NCBI RefSeq assembly: GCF_027111295.1 | Contig: NZ_CP114287.1 | Location: forward strand, 3,596,001-3,660,000 | Direction of reading: 5' to 3' | DNA: 64,000 nt | Source: Flavobacterium gelatinilyticum | GTDB lineage: Bacteria; Bacteroidota; Bacteroidia; Flavobacteriales; Flavobacteriaceae | In this document: positions 53,206-62,700 of the stretch, piece after piece | How the letters are laid out: the number at the start of each line of letters is the position of its first letter | How positions within the stretch are numbered: the first letter of the stretch is position 1 | Translations under genes and position numbers: made by a program | The notes under the pieces: model-generated | The model's input: only the letters and a program-made list of their open reading frames with translations | Database searches by the model: none | What the model was told of the DNA's origin: nothing

Positions 53206-54030
53206 TTATATAGTTAGTTCGTTTTCGTTTTGAAGATCAGATCCGTATTTTAATAGTCTGGCCAAAACCAGACAGCACAATCCGAGAAAAAGAATGGTGA
53301 TGTTGTATTCTGGAGTGCTGGTTAAGTTCATGAAATTAAACGTTGAATATGCAATATTAGGTAAGTAATGATAATATTTAATGATGGATAAATATTGCAT
53401 AGTAATTAAACTTGCGATAAAGTTTACAATCTGATAAGCTATTAGAGAATAGCCAATGTTTTTAATTCTCTTTTTTAATAAATCATTAAAAACAAAGTTA
53501 GTTCTTAATTCTTTAAATAAGCGCATAAATTGCAAGCTGACAAACATTATAAGAATTAATGAAAGATAATTTTTTAGTATTAGAATACATTTGAAGAACG
53601 AGTCTTTAGGATTTAAAATTATTTCAATTTCTGAATTTTTGTATTGTACCGTGGGTCTAACTATTTCTTTTTTGATTTCATGATATTTATTGTCGTAAAC
53701 CTCGAAACGATTTATCTGAAAAGTTTTGGAATATAAGGTGTCTGTTTTGATTTTATTAAAACGTTCTTGTAAGTCTTGGTTATTGGATTTTATTATTAAT
53801 CCGTTTTCGTTATTGTTTCTATAATTAATTAATGTATCGGGAATGTTTAATTGAATTTTAACATCAACTGGATAGCCTTTTGAATGATGCATAGTGGAAG
53901 AGAAATGGCCTAAACCGCCTTTTGGCGTAAATTCGAAGAATACAGCTAATAAAAAAATTAGCTGAGTTATGCGTAAACTTATTCGAGAAATAATGTAGAG
54001 AGTTGTTAGTAGTCTTTTATTGGTTTTCAT
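53206..54030 (-). CDS. DUF2975 membrane protein
   Basis: The 274-residue protein fits DUF2975: an N-terminal transmembrane helix after a basic start, a large extracytoplasmic region (about residues 45-150, beta-rich), then three transmembrane helices (about 160-270, with LSLILIMFVSLQFMRLFKEL and ILFLGLCCLVLARLLKYGSD). Its C-terminal LKYGSDLQNENELTI is the usual end. The promoter CAAATATA on the plus strand at 54052-54059 lies 21 nt upstream of the ATG at 54030, which rules out an ATG at 54054. It is paired with the XRE regulator. Confidence 0.82.
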   Translation of the reverse strand: MKTNKRLLTTLYIISRISLRITQLIFLLAVFFEFTPKGGLGHFSSTMHHSKGYPVDVKIQLNIPDTLINYRNNNENGLIIKSNNQDLQERFNKIKTDTLYSKTFQINRFEVYDNKYHEIKKEIVRPTVQYKNSEIEIILNPKDSFFKCILILKNYLSLILIMFVSLQFMRLFKELRTNFVFNDLLKKRIKNIGYSLIAYQIVNFIASLITMQYLSIIKYYHYLPNIAYSTFNFMNLTSTPEYNITILFLGLCCLVLARLLKYGSDLQNENELTI

Positions 54031-54051
54031 GGTTTTGGAATTTAGTTTAAG

Positions 54052-54059
54052 CAAATATA
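54052..54059 (-). promoter_or_regulatory. TAnnTTTG -7 element for the DUF2975-XRE pair
   Basis: The minus strand reads TATATTTG, just upstream of the ATG at 54030. Confidence 0.6.
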
Positions 54060-54284
54060 TTAAAATTATCGAAAAACAATAATTAATAATTTAAAAACAA
54101 TATTTATCTGTTGTTTTATTTTGTTTTGATTTTTTAATTTGAATCTTTTTTTGCATTTTAAGTTAAATCCGGTATTAAGCTCTTGTTTTTATCAGAAACA
54201 TGTTCTTGTATTCTTTTTTAGGTTTTGTTGTTTTAATGGGGTGTAAATGATGTTATCAGCTTTGTTTGTAGATGTTTCAATAAA

Positions 54285-54320
54285 AAAATCCATCTGCTTG
54301 TATTAAAACAGATGGATTTT
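54285..54320 (-). terminator. Terminator downstream of the 1407-residue adhesin gene
   Basis: AAAATCCATCTG pairs with CAGATGGATTTT, followed on the minus strand by a T run. Confidence 0.85.
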
Positions 54321-54343
54321 ATATGTATTGAAAATACAATTTT

Positions 54344-57300
54344 CTAATTGAAAATGATTTTTCGTGTTACCTGAGCATCATTCTCCAGTGTTACTTTTAC
54401 CAGAAGCACCTGATTGCTGGACTGCAGGTTTGAAATTGATAATTCGGCTGAATCTACTTTGTTCTTGCTGTAAAGCAGTCTTCCTGAAATATCATAAATG
54501 TTCACTTCTTTTATATTCTCTTTTGCAGAAGTTACGCCGATAACTTTGTTTTTCACAGAAACTAAAAGTCCTCCTTCGATAGTTTCAAAATCATCGTTTC
54601 CTAATGTTTTATTGGTGTATCGAATTGTAAAACGATCTGAGAAAGTTCCGATTACGGTACTGAAGGTATAATTTCCGGCTTTCAGATCCTGAATTTTTCC
54701 CGTTAGTTTGTCTTCCAGATAAACATTTTGATCGTTGAATATTCCGTCAACGTGATCAATTGCTATGGTAAATTCTCCGGTAATTGTGGTTCTGTATCCA
54801 AGAGGTACGATATCACTTTCTTCAAACGGAAGGGCGCGTCCCTGAATGGTTAGTTTTTTAGCTTCGTTAATACTATAGAAATCTATAAAGTTGTTTCCGT
54901 TTAGCGTAACTGCATCGTAATTAACGTCCCAGCTGTCTGAAGCTCCTTCGATATACCCAACTAATGCCTGTTTGAAAGCCCCTTCGGTGTTGGTAAAGTT
55001 CAGCCATAAACGGTTTCTTTCAAGTTCTGCTGTCTGTGCTGTTTTGTAAAAATTAGAATTGCTTCCTGCAACTCTCATATCATTTGTAAATACGATAGGG
55101 TTTCCTGAAGGTGATTTTACAAAAAATCCCTGTCCGGCACCAATGTTTCCTGTTGGGGTAACAGATCCCGGGAAGTCCGGTCCTGCAGTTCCTGTCAGGT
55201 TAAAAGTGGTATAATCTGTAGTAGCATATTTGTAAGTGTTACTGTCTGGATTATAAACCGGTTTATTGGCGTGTGTCCAGAAATATACCGCTCCGACATC
55301 AGTGTTTTGTATAAACTTCACCCCATCGATTGCCGAAGGATAAGGATTTCCAACTATATTCCATTTGCCTCCCACAGGATTAACCGTAACGTTTCCGTTA
55401 GTAGGAACTCCCACAAAAGATGCCTGATAAATTGCTGTTGAATTGATATCAAAAGTCTGAGGCGCTCTTACATTATAACCTTCTCCCGGTACCATTTTTG
55501 TTGATGTACCGCCATAATCAATTACCCATCCTGAAGAAGGATTGTAGATAAAGTATTTATCTGCTAATGTATCCGGAGATAAATCATGCAGTGTAAAGTT
55601 AGACGCCAAAGTTACAGGCGATGACCAGAATGTAAAATCATAACGGTTTACAGGGGTGGTGTTTCTTTTGTAAGTTATATTTCCTGTATTTGTAGCAAGA
55701 GGGTTAGATTGGTACAAGCTTGAGTTGTTTTCGAAAGTGAGCTGGCCGTCAGTATGAACACTGACTTCATTTGTTACATTTAAAGTATTTGTTCCATTTA
55801 CAGTCAGTTCACCTCTATCCCCAACTGAAAGAGTATAGGCGTTAAAACTGTTATTAGTTCCTGAAATAACAGGTTTGTTAGTTGTGTTTGGTATTTCTAC
55901 ACAATCTGCGGCTGTTGGTACCAGATTAGAAGACCAGTTTGCGGCTGTGTTCCAGTTAGTGTTTACAGATCCATTCCATACTACTGATACCGCAGGGTTA
56001 ATTACTATTGTTGCTGCCGGAGATATACATCCGGTACTGTTATTTCTAACCGTTATAGTGTACGATGCAGGGGCAAGTCCTGAGAAAACTCCGGAAGTAT
56101 TAGTATAAGCTGATCCGTTGATGCTGTAATTATACCCGCTTGCCGGTGCCGGATTTGAAACCGTGATGGTTCCGGTGTTAACTGCACATGTTGCTGGTGT
56201 GGTTACAGAGGCTATTGGTGCAGCTGGAGCAGGTGTTACTGTTAATTGAACGGCATCTGATGCAGTGCTGCAAGTATTGCTCGTGACAACGCAATGAACA
56301 TAATATCCGGAATAACCGGCTGGTACATTAGTAATATCTAATCTTGATGTATTATCCCCGCTTACTCCCGTTGTTCCATTTGTTACAATCCATGGTCCTG
56401 CAGGATTTGTTGAATACTCCCACTGATAAGATGGACTTGCTGCAGATGTGGCAACTGTAAAGCTAGCATTCAGACCTTCGCAGATAGATACAGGTTGCGG
56501 CTGTGTTGTTATTGTTGGTGATGTGCTAACCGTAATTGCTGCATTTCCGGTCATGTTAACTGCCTGAGCGGTACAATTAGCATCGCTTAAGGCAGTTATT
56601 GTATAAGTTCTTGTTGAAGCCGGAGACACTGTAAATGTGTACGGACTTGAAGTAATATTAGTGCTAATTGTACTTGTTGTTCCATCAGTATAGGTTAAAT
56701 TCCATGGACTTGTTCCTGTTAATGCAATCGAAATTGTTGTTCCATTTCCTGCGCAGATAGAAGTTGTTCCGCTAATAACTGAAGTCGGTTTTGGATTCAC
56801 TTTAATTAAAACAACAGCAGATGTATTCGAGCACGTTCCTGGACCAGAAGTAACAATTCTTCTAAACCATGTATTTCGTGTTAACTCTGTTGTTGGAATA
56901 TAGTTTATCATGTTATTTGTCCCAGGCGCATTTGTAAAGCCAGCAGTACTGCTTGTTGAGCTCATTTGCCATAAGTAAGTGTAATTTCCATTTCCGCTAG
57001 GGGGCGATCCCGTAATTGTACCGGGAATGGTTCCTTCGCAAATTGCCTGAGAGTAAGATGCTGTTACATATAATCGCTTTTGAATTGTACTGCATGGATC
57101 TCCGAAAATTGCATTACTTGCATCAATTGTTATTGTATTTGAATTTCCTAAAAGCGCATTTTCAACAGCTGACTGGCTGGTGGATGAATGGCAAGAAGGG
57201 TTTATGGCAAAGGTGCCGCAATTTCCCGTAGGAGTTCCGTAGCTGGCAAAACTTACATTATTGAAGTATGTGCCTGCAGGTGCTGTAAGACTTCCTGTTG

Positions 57301-58567
57301 TATATTCTTCCGGATTCATACAGATTGTTCCTGATGTTCCGTTAGTGTAGGTTATAACATTGTTTCCAATTCCGACATAAATGATGCCGCTTGTAGTTGC
57401 AGCAGTGCAAGTATTTCCTGTTGTGGTAACCGTGTAATTGAATTGTCCGGTAACAATTGGTGTACCGCTAATTCTTAGAGTATTTCCGGTAACTGAACTG
57501 GTAACGCCATCCGGTAAACCGGTAACATTTGCTCCTGTTGCGCCGCCGCCTAAAGTCATTGTAATATTGGTCATTGCAGTATTTTGACAGGCGTTTTGAT
57601 TGCTTGCGGCAGTAATAGTATGTGACGGATTAACTGTTATTGCTTGTTGTGCAGAAGCAGTTCCTCCGCAACCTCCGCTGATGGTATAAATAATATTAGC
57701 AGTACCGGCTGAAACAGCTGTTACTACACCAGATGCATTTACGGTTGCAATATTTGTATTACTGCTGCTCCATGCTCCTGTGCCATTGCCTAAAACAACT
57801 CCATTAGCAGAATATGTTGTTGTGTTTCCAATGCATATCGGAGAAGATCCTGTAACAGAAGTAACAGATGAGCGAACGCAGCCACTAATAACAACGCGCC
57901 CATTAGCTCCGTTTCCTCCAGATGTAGCATATCCTCCCCACCACCAAACATATCCGTATTCGCCTCCTCCTCCGCCTCCGCCAGGACTATTTCCTGGATT
58001 GCCATCATCGCTTAGCTGTCCTGCTCCTCCAGTGTTTAGAGTATTACCTGCATTACCTCCATTACCTCCTCTTGTTCCTCCGTTAACCCCTGAGTCTCCC
58101 GTTATATTTGGTGAGCCATTAGAAGCTGTGCCTCCAGCACCTCCTAGCGCAGCATTGTTTCCGTTTCCATTTCCTCTCCTCATATTACCGCCAGAACCGC
58201 CATTGGCTGTTATATTTATTCCTGATTGTGTGTGTCTCAAAGCAGATGCTGTTCCGTCTCCGCCGTCACCAGTACTTCCGGTACCGCCTCTTCCAACTGA
58301 ATAAGTGATATTTTGACCAGGTAAAACAGAAAATGTAGTGTATGAATATCCGCCGCCGCCGCCACCGCCGCCGCCTCGGGTATCTGTTTGTGAACCGCCT
58401 CCTGCACCACCCGCTCCCCATATCTCGACAGTAACAGCAGTTACACCAGCAGGAACTGTCCAGGTTTTGTTATTTCCAGCAGTATTATCTGTTAATAATG
58501 TCTGTGCAAAAGAAAATGTAGAGAATAGAAATAAGAAGACAGATGTTAAGAGTAGTTTTTTAATCAT
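54344..58567 (-). CDS. Large secreted adhesin-like protein: Gly-rich, BIG2/Ig-like, SUEL-lectin-like domains, T9SS type C tail
   Basis: The 1407-residue protein starts at the ATG at 58567, which gives a signal peptide (LTSVFLFLFSTFSFAQ); an upstream ATG at 58663 would not. Domains in order: Gly-rich repeat region (about 40-228), bacterial Ig-like BIG2 (about 230-320), a segment with a lectin signature (about 432-506: ASYGTPTGNCGTF, NPSCHSST, GDPCSTIQKRLYV, resembling SUEL/galactose-binding lectins), Ig-like repeats (about 690-780), then a long C-terminal T9SS sorting region of type C (975-1407). It should be surface-displayed, perhaps binding glycans. A promoter is not obvious. Plus-strand frames at 57780-58304 and 58338-58682 are Pro-rich shadows. 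Confidence 0.8.
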   Translation of the reverse strand: MIKKLLLTSVFLFLFSTFSFAQTLLTDNTAGNNKTWTVPAGVTAVTVEIWGAGGAGGGSQTDTRGGGGGGGGGYSYTTFSVLPGQNITYSVGRGGTGSTGDGGDGTASALRHTQSGINITANGGSGGNMRRGNGNGNNAALGGAGGTASNGSPNITGDSGVNGGTRGGNGGNAGNTLNTGGAGQLSDDGNPGNSPGGGGGGGEYGYVWWWGGYATSGGNGANGRVVISGCVRSSVTSVTGSSPICIGNTTTYSANGVVLGNGTGAWSSSNTNIATVNASGVVTAVSAGTANIIYTISGGCGGTASAQQAITVNPSHTITAASNQNACQNTAMTNITMTLGGGATGANVTGLPDGVTSSVTGNTLRISGTPIVTGQFNYTVTTTGNTCTAATTSGIIYVGIGNNVITYTNGTSGTICMNPEEYTTGSLTAPAGTYFNNVSFASYGTPTGNCGTFAINPSCHSSTSQSAVENALLGNSNTITIDASNAIFGDPCSTIQKRLYVTASYSQAICEGTIPGTITGSPPSGNGNYTYLWQMSSTSSTAGFTNAPGTNNMINYIPTTELTRNTWFRRIVTSGPGTCSNTSAVVLIKVNPKPTSVISGTTSICAGNGTTISIALTGTSPWNLTYTDGTTSTISTNITSSPYTFTVSPASTRTYTITALSDANCTAQAVNMTGNAAITVSTSPTITTQPQPVSICEGLNASFTVATSAASPSYQWEYSTNPAGPWIVTNGTTGVSGDNTSRLDITNVPAGYSGYYVHCVVTSNTCSTASDAVQLTVTPAPAAPIASVTTPATCAVNTGTITVSNPAPASGYNYSINGSAYTNTSGVFSGLAPASYTITVRNNSTGCISPAATIVINPAVSVVWNGSVNTNWNTAANWSSNLVPTAADCVEIPNTTNKPVISGTNNSFNAYTLSVGDRGELTVNGTNTLNVTNEVSVHTDGQLTFENNSSLYQSNPLATNTGNITYKRNTTPVNRYDFTFWSSPVTLASNFTLHDLSPDTLADKYFIYNPSSGWVIDYGGTSTKMVPGEGYNVRAPQTFDINSTAIYQASFVGVPTNGNVTVNPVGGKWNIVGNPYPSAIDGVKFIQNTDVGAVYFWTHANKPVYNPDSNTYKYATTDYTTFNLTGTAGPDFPGSVTPTGNIGAGQGFFVKSPSGNPIVFTNDMRVAGSNSNFYKTAQTAELERNRLWLNFTNTEGAFKQALVGYIEGASDSWDVNYDAVTLNGNNFIDFYSINEAKKLTIQGRALPFEESDIVPLGYRTTITGEFTIAIDHVDGIFNDQNVYLEDKLTGKIQDLKAGNYTFSTVIGTFSDRFTIRYTNKTLGNDDFETIEGGLLVSVKNKVIGVTSAKENIKEVNIYDISGRLLYSKNKVDSAELSISNLQSSNQVLLVKVTLENDAQVTRKIIFN
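54633..55645 (-). repeat. Long inverted repeat, left arm (tail of the first adhesin gene)
   Basis: This 1013-bp stretch matches, base for base in reverse complement without net indels, the DNA at 62988-64000. The two encode T9SS type C tails that differ at about 20 of roughly 338 residues by my reading. The right arm is cut by the window end, so the repeat may be longer. Confidence 0.85.
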
Positions 58568-58865
58568 TTGGCTTTGGGGTATTTGTTTTAATTTTGTTTT
58601 TGGATTTATATTCGCACAATTAATTCTGCTTTTGCAAGCCAAAAAAAATGAATATGCGAACATAGAGTTGTTAAATATCTAGTTAAGAATTGTTTAATGA
58701 ATGGTAAAATTTAACTAACAGATTTTCCGCACAATATTATTACAATTTGGAATAAAAAACAACTTGATAAAATACGGTTTTTAAGAAAAGTGGATTAATT
58801 AACTTAAAATTTAACAGTTAATTGTTTATTTTTCGCATTAATAGTTAAAAAGAAAGAAAATACAT

Positions 58866-59336
58866 ATGAGTTCAATTTACACACCACAACAAGCCTTACA
58901 GAAATTGGAGCACTTTTGTGCCTATCAAGAGCGTTGTCATGACGAAGTTGTAGCTAAACTCTACAGCTTAAAAATGACTTCTGATGAAATTGATTCAATT
59001 GTGGTTCAGTTAATTGAAGGTAATTTTTTGAACGAAACGAGATTTGCCTGCAGCTTTGCCAGGGGCAAACACCGAATCAAAAATTGGGGAAAAATAAGGA
59101 TTACAAATGAGCTTAAACTCAGAAACATTTCTTCGACCAATATAAACCTGGCACTCAAAGAGATTTCACCCGAAGAATATTTTGAGACTTTTGAAAATCT
59201 TTCAGAAAAATGCTGGAATAATCTTCAAGAAAGCAATATTATCAAAAAATGTAAAAAATTTTGCGATTTTATGCTTCGAAGAGGATTTGAAAGCAATTTG
59301 GTTTATGAAAAAGTTAAACAATTAGAAAAACAATAA
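58866..59336 (+). CDS. recX: Regulatory protein RecX
   Basis: The 156-residue protein has the RecX three-helix repeat pattern: ALQKLEHFCAYQERCHDEVV, IVVQLIEGNFLNETRFACSF and WGKIRITNELKLRNIS, ending in MLRRGFESNLVYEKVKQL. RecX modulates RecA filaments. recA is not in this window. It lies between the two oppositely oriented adhesin genes, so it would lie inside any inversion between their repeats. The 298 bp upstream, to the adhesin ATG at 58567, hold no other gene. Confidence 0.93.
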   Translation: MSSIYTPQQALQKLEHFCAYQERCHDEVVAKLYSLKMTSDEIDSIVVQLIEGNFLNETRFACSFARGKHRIKNWGKIRITNELKLRNISSTNINLALKEISPEEYFETFENLSEKCWNNLQESNIIKKCKKFCDFMLRRGFESNLVYEKVKQLEKQ

Positions 59337-59729
59337 ATCTCTCTTTTTAGGACAAAACAATCATTTTTATGTTTACAAAAAATACTGAAAATATCCTATA
59401 TTCCTTACGTATTAAAAAACAACACTAGGTTGTGAAATATTACTTTTCTGCTGATTTTTCAGTAAATCTGACGTTTTTTGGATTATTTGCTTAAAAAAAT
59501 AGACGAAAAACACCTTACATTACCGATTTTTCTTATTTTTAACACTCTTGTTTTATAAGAAATTCCATTGGTTACCCATTTTTACTATGCATTTCATCGA
59601 TTATTTTATCGGTTTGTCGATTATATGCCTGTTCTGAAAACCTCTTCAAAAACCAAAACGTAGATGTATCTATATTTGCTCGGTTCGAAAATTATGCCAG
59701 CATAACAACCTGATAGAAAAACATCTACT
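59337..59729. other. AT-rich intergenic gap before the second adhesin gene
   Basis: No gene is seen in this 393-bp gap. TATATTTG at 59671-59678 fits the -7 element and lies 51 nt before the ATG at 59730. Confidence 0.55.
59671..59678 (+). promoter_or_regulatory. TAnnTTTG -7 element for the second adhesin gene
   Basis: TATATTTG lies 51 nt before the adhesin ATG, in a gap with no other gene-associated signal. Confidence 0.55.
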
Positions 59730-62700
59730 ATGAAAAAAACTTTACTTTTAGTTTTAGTATTATTGCCTTTTTTGGGGATTTCGCAGAACGTTGATTTTGT
59801 TCAATGGAATGGATCTACAGATTTAGTTCCCACCGTTTTGAATAATTATGTGGAAGCAAGTAACGTGACTGGAGCAGGATTTTCGAATGGCAACCCAACT
59901 CCAACTTATGATGGAATTGAAGGAACAAACTGGTCTTCATCTTCTACTATTGATGTAAACAGATATTTCCAGATAACTTTAAATCCAATTTTAAACGGCC
60001 GAATTCTTTTAAACGAAATTCAATTTACATACAAAGGGAATGCATCATCTTATGAGGTTAGATATTCTAAACAGGCGAATTTTTCTTCTCCAGTTACTTT
60101 GACAACTGTTACTAATGCTGCAACTAATAACACACCTACATCCGGAAATTTATCAGGTTTAAATATTGCAGTTAATGCCGGCGAAAAAATTTACATCCGT
60201 TTTTATGCATACAATGGAACAACCTGGAAATTAATGAACAATAATCTTCTAAAATTAAGAGGCTCATTTGTTCAAAATCCATCTCCAATGAATGGCACTT
60301 ACATTATTGGAAGTGCTGCAGGAGCAAGTTTTGCAACTTTAACCAGTGCGGTTAGAGCATTAAACTCAGTAGGTGTATCCGGAGCAGTAAATCTAATGTT
60401 GGATAATACTACATACAACGTATCAACGGGAGAAACTTTTCCATTGGTGATTAATCCTTATACAGGAAATACTTCTTATAAAGTAACTTTTAAACCAAAT
60501 ACAGGAAGAACTGTAACGATAGAATCAAGTAATTCTAACAACAGTACAGAAGCTGTTTTTAAATTAAATGGTGTAGACAATGTAGTTTTCGATGGAAGTA
60601 ATACAACAAATGGTACAACAAAAAATTTAACTATTTACAACAATAACCAATCAAACAATAATAGATCAGTTATTTGGATCGCAAGTCAAAACAATAGTAA
60701 TGGAGCTAATAGTAATGAAATTAAGAATTTGATTTTAAGACAATATGCTCGCGGAACTTACGATTATTCTGTTGGAATATTTGCAGGAGGAACCAGTAGT
60801 GTTACAAGTACAGCGGAGACCGCGAACTCTTCTAATATTATAAACAATGTCACTTTTACAGGTGCTGGATTACCAATTTACTTAGAAGGAAATTCCAATT
60901 CCTTATCAACAGGCTGGAAAATCCAAAATAATACAATTGGAGGAACTACAAATACAAATAAACCTCATGTTGGTATTCGTTTAAATAATGCTAAAGATTA
61001 TGAAGTTTCTCAAAATACAATTTCAGGTATTTTAAGATCAAATTCAAATGGTCCTACTGATCATAATGCCGGTATTTCGATATATGGAACAAGTAATGGA
61101 GCTATTTTTGGCAATAAGATAAGTGATGTTTATGAAACAGTTGGAAATACAGCATATTGTGCCGGGATTTATGTTGACAGTGGAAATAACAGTATTTACA
61201 ACAATTTTATAAATAACATCAGGACTAGCGCAGCTGATGATAATAATTATAATTTTCAGTACAAAGGACATGGTATATATATCAACAGCGGATCTTCTAA
61301 TAAAATCTATCACAATACTATTGTGATGGATAATACATCTGCAGGTGGAAGATCGTCATGTTTATATATTGCAAATGGAAGTAATATTGGTATCAAAAAC
61401 AACATATTTTATAGTTCTCAAACTATCGGAACACAATATCTGATTTTTTCAAATACTGCTCATACAGCGATAACAGAATTTGATAATAATGATTATTTCT
61501 TAAAAAGCTCAGGTACTTTATCAAATAGATTATCAAGTGGAACCTATACAACTCTTGCCCAATGGAAAGCAGTAAGTTCTGCAAAAGAACAAAATTCTAT
61601 CAATGTTGAGCCAAAGTTTATTTCAACAATAGATTTCCATTTAGAACAGAATACAAACAGCTCGGCACTTCATGCAAAAGGGGCTCCTATTGCAAGTATT
61701 ACTACAGATATAGATAATGAAGTAAGAAGCACAACTGCACCGGACATGGGAGCTGATGAAATTATTGTCTGCGAGCAGGGTGATCAGACAGCTTTTGGTA
61801 TCAACAGCTGGATTGGGTATGTATATAAATGGACAGGAACAGTTCCAAATCCGGCAGTTACAGCAGGACCGGCTACAGCAACAAATGTATTTATAGGAAA
61901 CGTAACCGAACCAAGAATTTTTGACCGAAATATTGGGACTGGCACCGTTAGAGGTGTTACTACAAATATATGCGGAAGTGCTCCGGCGGACAATTTTTTT
62001 GTACGTTATAAAATGCAAACTACAACAACAGCAGGAACTTATAATTTCACAATAGGAGGAGATGACGGTGTAAGACTATATATTGATGGTGTTTTGATAA
62101 ATGTTGCTCCGGCTAACTCATATGCTATTCATAGTTATACGACCTATGCTGCGCAAGTAACACTTACTGCGGGAACACATAGTTTTATTTTAGAATATTT
62201 TGAAAATGCCCAGGATTCCAGAGTTTCTTTTTCATATGGAGAAATTAAAGGTGATGTTGCACTTCCATACGGAGAAAATAAATGGAATGTATATGGTTTC
62301 TCTACAGCAGATATCAACTTACCAGCGTATTCATATGCAGGAATGTATGTTGACAACAGTTTGAATGTTAATACACAAACATCTTGGAACAAGAACAGTT
62401 CGCCTTCAACTTATTCCGGATGGCAGGGAGCACCTATCGGAGTAGATCAGTTTACTATCACTTATAAACGTCATGGATTTACTTGTGGAAGCTACCAGAT
62501 ACAATTAGTAAATTGTGATGACGTTGGGGAAATTTATATTGATGAAGTTAAAGTGTATACCCAAAATGGTTATACAAATACTTCAACTCCTATCAGAACA
62601 GCTCCTTACGCACTAAATAAAGATTCTAAGGTAGAAATTCGTTTAAGAGAAGATGGAGGCGATGCGAATATAGCAGTAAGCTTTGTGCCAGTTCCAAATG

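Noticed and set aside
57780..58682. Two Pro-rich open frames on the plus strand
   Set aside because: They are antisense to the Gly-rich part of the 1407-residue adhesin (Gly codons read in reverse give Pro) and have no promoter.
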